A stretch of 64,000 nucleotides of DNA, taken from NCBI RefSeq assembly GCF_037975245.1, contig NC_092582.1:11014001-11078000 (forward strand), in the 5' to 3' direction. The number at the start of each line of letters is the position of its first letter. Position 1 is the first letter of the stretch. Below the pieces are notes generated by a model. It worked only from the letters and a program-made list of their open reading frames with translations. It made no database searches and had not been told where the DNA came from. The translations under genes were made by a program, and so were the position numbers. Shown here piece after piece: positions 22,465 through 57,680 of the stretch. Origin of the DNA: Apostichopus japonicus. Taxonomy: Eukaryota > Echinodermata > Holothuroidea > Aspidochirotida > Stichopodidae.

Positions 22465-22831
22465 CAGGGGTGGGCAACCTTTTGAATGAATGGGCCAGAT
22501 TTTAGGAGTGAAAGATTGACAGGGCCGCACCTAACCAACGACCTGCTGTTCATTTCAAACCTTTGCTTCCGAGGACGTTCAAGCAATAGGTGTGTGTACT
22601 AATCTGTATTCACAAAAACAATATGTCAATACAGTCCAGTTGATAATTAATGGTGATAATAGACCTACCTGACAGCATCATTAGTGCAGATAAATTCTAA
22701 GCAGCTAGTTTTTTTTTTGTGATGATGTAAAATAGATTGATTTTTTTCTTTTTCTTGAGACATCTCACGGGCCCCAAAAAAATCATTGGCGGGCCGCATG
22801 TGGCCCGCGGGCCGTAGGTTGCCCACCCCTG
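22465..22831. mobile_element. Non-autonomous hAT element, 16-bp TIRs, perfect TSD
   Basis: Termini CAGGGGTGGGCAACCT are perfectly inverted at both ends. Flanks gcctatag (22457-22464 and 22832-22839) are an exact 8-bp duplication. The interior includes 'gggccgcatgtggcccgcgg', typical of the widespread animal hAT MITEs with this terminus. It is 367 bp with no coding sequence and is the youngest-looking insertion in the window. Confidence 0.95.
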
Positions 22832-22839
22832 GCCTATAG

Positions 22840-23412
22840 GAACGATGTCCCAAAATGTCCCCGGACACATAGGCGAAGAAAGCTATCCGCCGCGACTGCA
22901 TGTGAGTTTCTCGACTTGCCGTCCTGGGAGTCATACCACAAAATTGTGCATTTCCTCATACGCCATTATTAATAATTTAAATAACTAACTAATTAGGCAC
23001 AGCCCAGATCCGAGTTCGTATAGTGAGCTTAGCGCAAATTTGGCCAAAAGTCGTCCGACGCCAGCATGTTAAACCACCAATGACTTTTAATGCCACCCGT
23101 GACACACTTCCAATGGGACTGTGTCAGTTTAAATGTTTTGCTAGGTCTACGAAAATACATTTTTATGAAATTTGAAACAAGGATGGCAAGACAAACCACT
23201 TTAATTATGTTTTCAGGACCTCACACATGCGCATGTATCGTCAGACTTAGAATAGGTCCCATGTGAGTGGTGGCTAAAGTGATGAAGGTATCAAAATAAA
23301 TCAGTGGTTGTTCGTTGGAGTCCTCACGCAAGTTACCTCGGTTGCTAGGTGGATCTGCATCTGGTAATCGGTTGAATTCTGGTCGGAGCGTTCTATGTAA
23401 CCACCGTGTACC
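22840..23412. other. hAT interior, no gene seen
   Basis: Sequence between the two nested elements, presumably part of the outer hAT. No frame with transposase motifs could be read. Confidence 0.35.
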
Positions 23413-24293
23413 CAGGGACGTAGCTAAGGCCTGATGATTGGGGGGTGTAGTGGCTGAAAATCCAACTGGATGGGTTTTGACTGCTGCTTTGTACCCCCCC
23501 CCCCCCTCGCGCTACTCGTCAACGATACGGTCAGTGTCAGTCAGACACCCAATCTTTCGCGACTGCACTTTTGTTCCGAACATTTTTTCGATACATTTGT
23601 ACCCACTGGCACTCATTTCACAAACTTTTTAGCCCCCCCCCCCCCCACCCAAATATTTTTGTGAAAATTCGGGCAATATGCTGATAACTTTTCGGGCACC
23701 TACTGAAAGAAAGATAATTTGCAATGTGTTTTTCAGTGTTTTAAACTTATATTATTATTACCATTAATATTGTAACGACTTCCCCAATAGTTCTAACCAA
23801 TATGGAAAGGTAATAAGACGGAAAATGATTGTATGTTATTTGCATGCGATGTAAAAACCGATGCATGTCTATATGATATGCACATTAATGTGGGGAAAAA
23901 AATTGGGTTATATTTTTCGGGCAAGTCGTTACAACACCCCCCCCCCCCCTCCCCTCCAAATCAAATTGGGCTCCTTACGCCTATGACGGAAGTTCTATTA
24001 GGCATTTTTTTAGTATTCAAAATCATACGAAGTTTTGTACGGTGGAGTATAAGAATCACGAGACACAACGTGGTAAATATGACAGATTAAAGGTAAATTT
24101 TGACCGGAATTTTTCAATTTTTAGGTCATGCACAATCACAAGAATAAATGAATAGGCCTAAATAAACTAGAGTGCGACAGTCGGAAATTCCGACTGTCGC
24201 ACTCCAATTTTCCAACTATCGTCAGTTTTACCAATTTTAGGGGTGAGACACCCCCACCCCACCCCCCTCTAGAGACGTCCCTGTGTGTACCCA
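23413..24293. mobile_element. hAT-like non-autonomous element nested in the outer hAT
   Basis: Left end CAGGGACGTAGCTAAGG, inverted right end CAGGGACGTCTCTAGAGG. Flanks cgtgtacc (23405-23412) and tgtgtacc (24294-24301) agree at 7 of 8. The interior 23700-23990 is homologous to the interior of the 4867-5625 element. Several C-runs occur. No transposase. Confidence 0.8.
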
Positions 24294-24500
24294 GTGTTCT
24301 CACTGTGGAGTTAACTCCGGTATCACTCAACAATAAGGTAACATGGGGTGCGCTGCCACAGAATATGCTCCCTATTTCATTTCCCCAATATAAGGGAACG
24401 GGCACCGTCTTTGAAACACCATCTACAACTAAACAACAACTATGTAAAAGCTTTGGCTCTAGCTATGAAGTGCTGTCTCTTATGAAAATGACGGAGCGCG

Positions 24501-24995
24501 CTAGTTTTCTACTGGAATCGCCCGAAGATGCGGCGTCTGTACTCCGAGGAACCAATTAACAAACTTCTCTGCTAACTCCTCAGGCTTCAACTGGGTTAGA
24601 CGTTCGCGGTGAATATGGCCCACCATCACATGGTTCAGCCTCTCTTGGGTCATGGTACTCCGTAGCCATGTCTTCAAACGCCTCAAAGCACTAAAAGATC
24701 TCTCGGCTTCCGTCGAACTAGCGGAGGAGACGAGGAGCAACCGCAAGAGAGCTTCGACTTCACCAAACATAGCCCGTGCCGCTGGATTCATCGACTTGAA
24801 TATTTGTCTATACTCTTCAACCGACGACGACTGGAACTGTCCTCGAAAGAAAGGTAGACTAAGCTTAAGATTGTCGGAGAGCTCAGGGTACCAACTCACG
24901 AGATCTGGGTGGAATTCTCCATTCAGCAACATTGAGTGATATTCGATGATATGAATCCTGAGATGTATAAGCCCTAACCAAATAGAGCCACGACA
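24501..24995 (-). pseudogene. hAT transposase C-terminal (dimerisation) fragment
   Basis: The frame is open from 24995 (a TAG at 24996-24998 bounds it) to the stop at 24501. Its core, about residues 69-110 counted from the Met at 24932, reads 'SSTEAERSFSALRRLKTWLR' and 'MTQERLNHVMVGHIH', the hAT family C-terminal dimerisation motif as in ZMYM1-like and P52rIPK-like transposases. The DDE catalytic region and the BED finger are absent, because only about 125 bp separate the frame from the element's right end. It is therefore a broken copy. It could also be a terminal exon of a host gene derived from hAT, but the surrounding TIRs argue for a transposon. Confidence 0.85.
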
Positions 24996-25194
24996 CTACT
25001 CTTTTTCCAAATGTGTGTGTGTGTGGGGGGGGGGGGGGGACATTTGATATTGTGTTCCCCACCCATCGAAACGTGGGGGGACGTGTCCCCCCCCCCGTCT
25101 CCCCCTGGATTGACGCCCATGATTTTGGAACTTTTCTTGAGATTGGCGGAACACCGACCGTCCAAACGTATTAAAAAGCGAGTCCTCGATGGAA

Positions 25195-25318
25195 TATAAG
25201 ATATAAAGATAATATAAGATAATGTAAAGATAAGATAATATAAAGGTAAGATAATATAAAGATAAGATAATATAAAGATAAGATAATATAATATAATATA
25301 AAGATTAGATAAGCTATT
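25195..25318. repeat. AT-rich minisatellite (ataagataatataaag unit)
   Basis: About seven irregular copies of a 16-26-bp 'agataagataatataa' unit lie directly beside the outer hAT's right end. Confidence 0.75.
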
Positions 25319-25481
25319 AGAGATCCTGATATAAGATACCAGTGATCCTTTTTTGTCATATATATGAATATTAAACCCCCTGCACCATAAAGTTTACATT
25401 TAGGCTAAATTTCTTGTGAGCTCATGCAACATTTATTTTCTGAGCTAACTGCAACAATGCCAAATAAATATAAATATTTTG

Positions 25482-25991
25482 TTTAGCGCCAAAGGCGCTA
25501 GATTTTTTGCTTTCTTTTCGACTCCTACATAATACTTCATACACACAAACACGTGGCGGAGACAGTATGCACGCTCGCGTCTGCAGACGTGCGTTTTTGC
25601 AGCGCTTTAGTATATGAAGCGAACTTGTGCGTATATATACGCGCGGTTATTCATTTGACTTGGCTGTTCGTTTCGTGAGATTGCTTTGCCTGTATTTATT
25701 ATAAGATGACGACCAAAACTATTTCTGTTTTCGATAAGAGTAGGATCAAACAAGTACTCGGGTACAATTTAGATGTTAATTTGGATTGAATGGCAGGGAA
25801 CCAAAAAAGATACAGGGATGAAGTAAACATAGTTGGAGAGTCTTACCGGCATATACCAAGTAGTTTGCAGTGACGATGCAGCGTAACTTATCTGTGATGC
25901 TTTAAAAAAAAATCGTACTACACGGAAAAAATTTCAGAAAGGCTTCACTTTCAGTAAGAAGTCAAATATCTAGCGCCTCCGGTGCTGTAAC
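25482..25991. mobile_element. Candidate TIR element, unclassified
   Basis: The left end gtttagcgccaaaggcgcta and the right end, inverted, gttacagcaccggaggcgct align over about 21 bp with four or five differences, and each end is itself partly palindromic (agcgcc...ggcgct). The interior has a TATA-like 'cgtatatatacgcgcgg' and a short double frame (25706-25873). No clear target duplication is seen, so the limits are tentative. Confidence 0.45.
25706..25873 (+). other. Two abutting 27-codon frames split by one TGA
   Basis: MTTKTISVFDKSRIKQVLGY... runs 27 codons to a TGA at 25787-25789; the very next codon is an in-frame ATG and the frame continues MAGNQKRYRDEVNIVGESY... for 27 codons to another TGA. 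The composition looks protein-like. It could be one former exon with a TGG to TGA change, or chance. I do not recognise the product. Confidence 0.3.
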
Positions 25992-26388
25992 ATATCTCTG
26001 GCCCAGGGCAGGCTTAAACACGATGCATTTTTACACCATACCACGTACCGTACCATCAAAGATATTTCTCTACATAAGATGCTTGCGCATTTTCCCATGT
26101 CGAACATGATTTTAATATATTGCAGTATACCTGCTGTCTGTATATGGTAATGGCATACGTATACACTTAAGTATAGTGATGGATGCGGGGAAGAATAACG
26201 CGCGCGCGCGGTATTGCCTCGCTGACGAAACAATCCCTGGGTGGGTGACACAGAAATGATACTGTTGCAATGTGCTCTGTGTTGGTAACGTTGTATTATA
26301 ACTTCGCTCATAAACTGTGAACGGGGGACTGCTGGGGTGGCATCAGGCATTGTTTCAGCTTAGAAATCAGGATAATTTTCCATCTACA

Positions 26389-26515
26389 ATGTCCGAGAAG
26401 AAAGTAAGTGGTGACGTGGCTCATCCACCCATACAACCTTCTGTCAGCAAAGAACAACGGCAGTCTAAGGACCAGCAGCAAACAATGCATGGCGACGCAG
26501 GTCAAAGTGTGGAAG
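26389..26515 (+). other. Candidate first coding exon of an unrecognised gene
   Basis: An ATG at 26389 opens MSEKKVSGDVAHPPIQPSVS and the frame continues for 42 codons to a good donor GGAAG|gtgagg, phase 1. The sequence is hydrophilic and Q/S/K-rich. The last ~50 bases of this exon plus the intron start form the first unit of the 167-bp array that follows. No downstream exon was found, so the gene status is uncertain. Confidence 0.35.
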
Positions 26516-27440
26516 GTGAGGCATCATCCATGATTCTGTTGGTAGCAATATGAAATGCAAAACCCCGTCATGTTGTAACTCTGATCTATGTTTACCTATA
26601 TAACTCCTTAATTCCGCTATGGTTATGGGTCTAAGGACCCGCTGCAAACAATGCATGGCGACGCAGGCCAAAGTGTGGAAGGTGAGGCATCATCCATGAT
26701 TCTGTTGGTATAGCAACACAAGATGCAAACCACGTCATGTTGTAACTCTGATCTATGTTTACCTATATAACTCCTTAATTCCGCTATGGTTATGGGTCTA
26801 AGGACCCGCTGCAAACAATGCATGGCGACGCAGGCCAAAGTGTGGAAGGTGAGGCATCATCCATGATTCTGTTGGTATAGCAACACAAGATGCAAACCCC
26901 GTCATGTTGTAACTCTGATCTATGTTTACCTATATAACTCCTTAATTCCGCTATGGTTATGGGTCTAAGGACCCGCTGCAAACAATGCATGGCGACGCAG
27001 GTCAAAGTGTGGAAGGTGAGGCATCATCCATGATTCTGTTGGTATAGCAACACAAGATGCAAACCACGTCATTTTGTAACTCTAATCTATGTTTACCTGT
27101 ATAAATCCTTAATTCCGCTATGGTTATAGGTCTGAGGACCCGCTGCAAACAATGCATGGCGAAGCAGGTCAAAGTGTGGAAGGTGAGACATTATCCAGGA
27201 TTCTGTTGGTAGCAATATGTGATGCAAATCCCCGTCATGTTGTAACTCTGACCTATTTTTACCTATATAACTCCTTAATTCCGCTAAGGTTATATATAGG
27301 TCTAAGGACCAGCAGCAAACATTGCATGGTGACGCAGGTCAAAGTGTGGAAGGTGAGGCATCATCCATGATTCTGTTGGTATAGCAATATGAGATGCAAA
27401 CCCCGTCATGTTGTAACTCTGATCCATGTTTACCTATAAC
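26464..27440 (+). repeat. Six-copy ~167-bp tandem array containing an exon tail and splice donor
   Basis: The anchor 'aacaatgcatgg' starts at 26481, 26647, 26814, 26981, 27148 and 27318, giving periods of 166, 167, 167, 167 and 170. Every unit contains the donor context 'gtgtggaaggtgag'. Copies 2-4 are nearly identical; copies 1, 5 and 6 differ more, as expected for growth from the middle of the array. The period is not a multiple of three. Confidence 0.95.
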
Positions 27441-29090
27441 TCGTGAATTCCACGGTTAAAACAGCAAAAGCCACGTGAAGATTACACTGCAGGGTATCCT
27501 TTTGGTCATCATATTCGGTTTATATACCGTACTTGATTAATTTGCATATTATTTTTTGTTATGAAGTAATGAAGTTTGTCGAAAATAACATAAACTTTTC
27601 CCCCTTCTATTAATGGTTGGGAAGACTTCATTCCCACGGATAATTGACTGTTGACCATAATAAGAACAGTGGATCAGACAATGGGGTGGGTCACATGATG
27701 AGAGTAGAATATGTTCTATAAGGGCATGCGTGCCTTATTCTCCTGGACAAGTATTCACCAGCTATATTAATACTACTCCATTTTGTTTCAGATAGAATTA
27801 GTACATTATCCTACAATAGTTCAATATAAACTAAAATGCTTTGATTTCCTAATATGGCATTCAGAAGAATGAAATTACGAATAACTGCAGATTTCTAAAT
27901 GAAACGATAAAACATTACATTGGCTATAGGTAAAAGCAAAGTAGTTATCAGCCACACATTACAGTGAATTTCTTAGCCTTAGGATAACAGGTATATCCGC
28001 TGACGTGTGGATCTCAGATGGGTCAGAACATAATGTTGCAAAGGTACATATCTCAACGCGAAAAGGCAACTTTAAAGGTTATTAGTCAGCCCGCCAAGAG
28101 ATATATAGAGAGAGGGTTTGGTGTGTTTATATGTGTGTGTTGGGGTGGGGGGGGGGGGGTTTACAAGCCCGTAGTAATGATGGATAAAGAATGATGAATT
28201 CTCATTCTCATAACATACGTGAGGTGATCTATCACAGTTGTCACGGGGGCCCGCATCGATCGCCACCGAAAATGTTATAAAACTAAAGAAATGGTCAGGC
28301 TGGTCCACACTGAGAAAAATCTACAGCCATCCCGAAAGTGAAAAAAAAGCACTGATATTTCAGGAATCTCATCAAAAATGTTGTTCATATCATTAATCAA
28401 TTTTAGCGTGTTTACTCAATTCCTGGTAAATGCTCATGATCGTTAAGCGTGAGTTATATATAGAAAGCGTTCCGATTTCAGTTTGCAAATAGCTCACGAA
28501 AATTTGCATTCACGTTTCGCTGTACAAAGTCATAATGTGAAGCCCGCCATCGTTTTAACATCTGCTACTTTAATACCGGTATAATACGAGGGACTGGGGG
28601 TAAATCGAAACATACAATGTTATCCATCTGTCCATTGTATCCATAAATACAGAGAGGCCAGGTAGCGCAAATATGTATATTTCCTGAAACAGTGACACTA
28701 GGCTAAGGGGACCTCCTGCATGCATTATACAGCTTACATGAAATAATTCGTTTCTTTCTAATACTTACAAATTTGCTAATTTGCCTTAATATTACTATTA
28801 TTTCAAACTTTATGGATAGATAAATGTTGATTATCACCTAATTTACACTAATTTTGGTTTTATAGTAATATGTTCCTATGATTCGTAAAAACGTTGTTGT
28901 TAAACTAATTTAAGTAACATGTATACAAGCTAAAACAGATAGACCAAATAAAAAATGCGGATGCTACTGAGAAAATTGATAATATCCCTATTAGGTGAAA
29001 ATATGCCACAGTGGAAAGTGAGACATTGATGGCAACTTTAAATAGCCTATAGGCGGCCCAGAGAGGCACAGAAACTGCATGGAGATAACT
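27441..29090. other. Intergenic, no gene seen
   Basis: AT-rich. A GT-rich and G-run tract lies at about 28118-28160. I found no exon or element ends. Confidence 0.45.
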
Positions 29091-29098
29091 ATTACAGT

Positions 29099-29478
29099 CA
29101 AGGGCGTAGGAACCGGGGGGCTGGGGGCGCCAGCCCCCCCCCCAGTGAAAAATATGGGGGGGGGGCGGAAGTATCATTCCGCCCCCCCCCCCCCGCTCCG
29201 CAAGTCAGAAAACCCCTTTTTCATTTCCAAATGAGAAAAATATCTCATTTGGAGCACCAAATTGCATTTAAGGCCAGGTGAAAATGCAAAATTCTTTACA
29301 AAATGGAGTGGGAGTTGTAGTGTGCTACATTGCACCAAATTGCATCTAAGGCCACCTGGAAATGCAAAAAAATTCCAAAGGGGGAGGGGACACCGCCTCC
29401 CCTTAGACCCCTCCCCCAGGTCGGCCATCAGTCTTCAGCCCCCCCCCCCCCACTCAAAAGTACCTTCCTACACCACTG
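29099..29478 (+). mobile_element. hAT-like MITE, copy B (complete)
   Basis: Left end CAAGGGCGTAGGAACC, inverted right end CAGTGGTGTAGGAAGG, with a perfect 8-bp duplication attacagt (29091-29098 and 29479-29486). It is the complete version of the inverted copy at the start of the window. Several C/G runs and the two 'gcaccaaattgcat' segments mark the family. Non-coding. Confidence 0.9.
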
Positions 29479-29486
29479 ATTACAGT

Positions 29487-31066
29487 GTAGTTTTGCCTTC
29501 GACCTGAAAATGAAAACTACTGAGGGAACCGATTAGCAATAAATTTCAATTGATTAGATAATATTGTAAAGTTGTAATTATATTGATCACAACTCACCTG
29601 TTTCATAAATTTAGGGGCGACGGGGGAGGGGGGGGCAGGGACACGACCAAATAATAACAAATTCCCTGTTGTTGACGTCGGAATTATTGATGACAAAATT
29701 GTCATTAAAACGTGCTTTTTAATTGTTGACATAACATGAATACTGTCATATTTAATACGGAATGTACGTCGGATCCATATCTTTTGTTGTAACGTTTGTC
29801 GTAACTTAGTGGTTAACCCCTCAAATGAGTCACATATCCCCCATTGCCCTTCGAAGTCCCCCCCCCCCCCATCCTGCCCATACAACCCAACCAAACCAAA
29901 ACCCTGCAGATTACATGTGGACGGAAGTGGATTTATCACTCGCCTCGGATAGATTACATATTTTCCATCGACCCACAAACAGGGCCCTTGACAACAGGCG
30001 TGGAATCTTTTGGGGTACCAATTAATGCATATGTTTGTCGATTCATCGCCCACACCATGCACAGACCAGGGAGTTTCCATAACAACTCCCTGCACAGACA
30101 CCGGTGATTCACTATGCAATTTTGTCATTACCCCACCCCCTCGATCCCTACTTGAATTTCAGTAAAATAAATAATACTAGTCAGACAAGCCAATAACTTG
30201 AAGAAAGGTGAGCAATCACCTTTTTATCTGTAAAGACGTTACCCAACACCTGTAACGTATTCTAAACAATGTGAAATGTTTCAAGTTAGTCGTCAATAGT
30301 CAGTCATGCGGCTCTGAAATTTTCTCTGCAGTCTTCGCTCGGGATAGTCAAGGTTACATGCAAACTTGTTTGGGCATACAGAACTTCTGATGAATAACTC
30401 ATTCTGATGAATAACTCATTGTGGGAGAATTAAATTATACGTCTCATTGAGAAAAACCGGGGCTCTGTATTAATAGACAATGGAAAATTTTGAGTTACGT
30501 TTTGTATGAATATTCTTGGAACAATAAATGAAACAATTGTATCATATTAGCGATCGTGTAAACACTTTTAATTAGCCACCATACATACATACATACACTG
30601 TCTCAGTACAGGGAGTAAGAAGCCAATGAAGTGAGACATCGAATATTCTCATACAGTAGGATAAACTTGTTCGTTTTAGTACGTGCTGTGTGTAGTGTAT
30701 TGGCTGCATTGATAACTTCACGTTGTTGTGTTGATAAGGAGATTGTGGTGTGGGTTACTATCGTACCGTTTGTACGCAGTGGCACTGTTTGTATGTAATG
30801 GTAGAAAGGGAATAGTCCTTGGGTCGTTTCTGTGTACATCCACAATGACTAGGCTAGACGTACTGTACTAGTACTATGATACATGCTGACAATACCTGAT
30901 ACTATCGGACAGCTATCGGACAGCTATCGGACAGCTTTATCACTGTATTACAGGCTGTTAAGGATGGCCTCATGTCCGGATGTTCTAATCAGGGTTGCCT
31001 TCTTGCAGACCACTATTTCCTCATCACGCAGCAATTGGAGCCTAATGTGGATGTCCTGAAAAATCT
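29487..31066. other. Upstream region of FAM78, no confirmed exon
   Basis: Includes a 203-codon minus frame (30128-29517) without any recognisable family, a (CATA)n tract near 30583-30598, a doubled 'ttctgatgaataactcatt' at about 30386-30420 and a tripled 'ctatcggacag' at about 30903-30935. A promoter for FAM78 should lie in or before this stretch but none can be assigned. Confidence 0.4.
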
Positions 31067-31072
31067 GTGGAA

Positions 31073-31747
31073 ATGACTTCAGAGGAAATAGCTCATATAG
31101 TCCGAGGCAAAACGCCAAGGCTGCAAGCGAAACATAGCTTGTGTTATTGGCAGCCGCAGTATTGGAATAAAACTTACCTGAAACAAAGGTTTATTTTCTT
31201 TAATAATTACTTGTATCAGGAAAACTTCTTTGCCGAGAAAGTGTGGTATATATTTCGAATTTTCGACAAGTTTAAACTTAACTTCTGGAAATTAGTTAGG
31301 AACGACCCCGAGGTAAATATATCACGAACAAGGATATATTCGGAACAACATAACCTTGACTATCATACGGATTTTGCGAGATTTTCGGACATTTTATATA
31401 ATTCTCTACATCAGGTATTCCGTGGATACCAAAGCAACGGGACGTTACTGGAAGTTCGAAGCAGTCTGCCCCACAAGTCAAGCCAGTATCAAGAGTCTTT
31501 CAGAAGGTTCCAGGTGGTGTCACCAACCCAGAACTACAAAAGTTTGGTGTCTGTGAGAGGGGATACAAACAAGTTGGTGCACAATCAACCTCTGCAAAGA
31601 AGCAACAAGTACCACCAAAAGTTGCTTTCAGCCTCTTCCCACCCACTCCATCCACCAGTCATTCCAACCCCCACTATTACAATTTCACACCATACCCCAG
31701 TGGGCTACAACCTCAAAGTCAAGATTGTACCTTTTACACTCTTGTGA
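31073..31747 (+). other. 224-codon upstream ORF just before FAM78
   Basis: From an ATG at 31073 (MTSEEIAHIVRGKTPRLQAK) the frame stays open to TGA 31745-31747, eight bases before the FAM78 ATG, in a different frame. The first half is rich in aromatic and basic residues (WQPQYWNKTY, FFNNYLYQENFF), the second in S/P/H/T. I recognise no domain. It may be a large uORF in the 5' leader, an unrelated older exon, or chance. Confidence 0.35.
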
Positions 31748-31755
31748 CCAAACCA

Positions 31756-57406
<25,651 letters not shown>

Positions 57407-57680
57407 GAATGCCAGGACAATATATTCATTTGAGCGATGACAAAGTTTTCCACAAAAAGATATGCAACAGTTTTGAGAGTTTTAACCATACAAGTGCCTT
57501 GAGAACCAGTACTTGGAAATAACAACAAATTTGGAAGAGGAATACCAAAATTTAATGACGAGAAAAAGTGAGGAAAAATAAAAATTGGTTGCAAACATTT
57601 AAATATTTACGAAGTCAAGTGCAATTTTGACGACAATTGTTGAATAATAAAAAGATCATGTCGTAAAAATTTTAGAAGCA
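57407..57680 (+). other. FAM78: FAM78 3' UTR, probable
   Basis: Two AATAAA hexamers, at 57577-57582 and 57646-57651, lie about 170 and 240 bases after the stop. The second is followed by 'gatcatgtcgtaaaaatttt'. Either could be used. Confidence 0.5.

Larger units (their letters stand above)
21970..25121 (-). mobile_element. hAT transposon remnant carrying two nested elements
   Basis: The left end CAGGGGCGTCAATCC and the inverted right end CATGGGCGTCAATCC match at 14 of 15 positions. Flanks cgtttgga (21962-21969) and attttgga (25122-25129) agree at 6 of 8. A hAT transposase C-terminal frame lies inside at 24501-24995 on the minus strand. Without the two nested insertions and one copy of each duplication the element would be about 1.9 kb, too short for a full hAT, and the N-terminal transposase is missing. 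The weak target duplication leaves room for two unrelated ends. Confidence 0.6.

Noticed and set aside
26465-27005. Repeated minus-strand ORFs beginning MACVAMHCLQRVL
   Set aside because: Shadows of the 167-bp tandem array; the frame shifts with each unit because 167 is not a multiple of three.
29517-30128. 203-codon minus-strand ORF
   Set aside because: Long but with no recognisable motif, it crosses a poly-C/G tract that codes Gly/Pro runs, and shows no splice context. It may be chance.
31744-31755. GTG at 31744 as the FAM78 start
   Set aside because: GTG is not a normal animal start; the ATG at 31756 gives the family's conserved MGC N-terminus.
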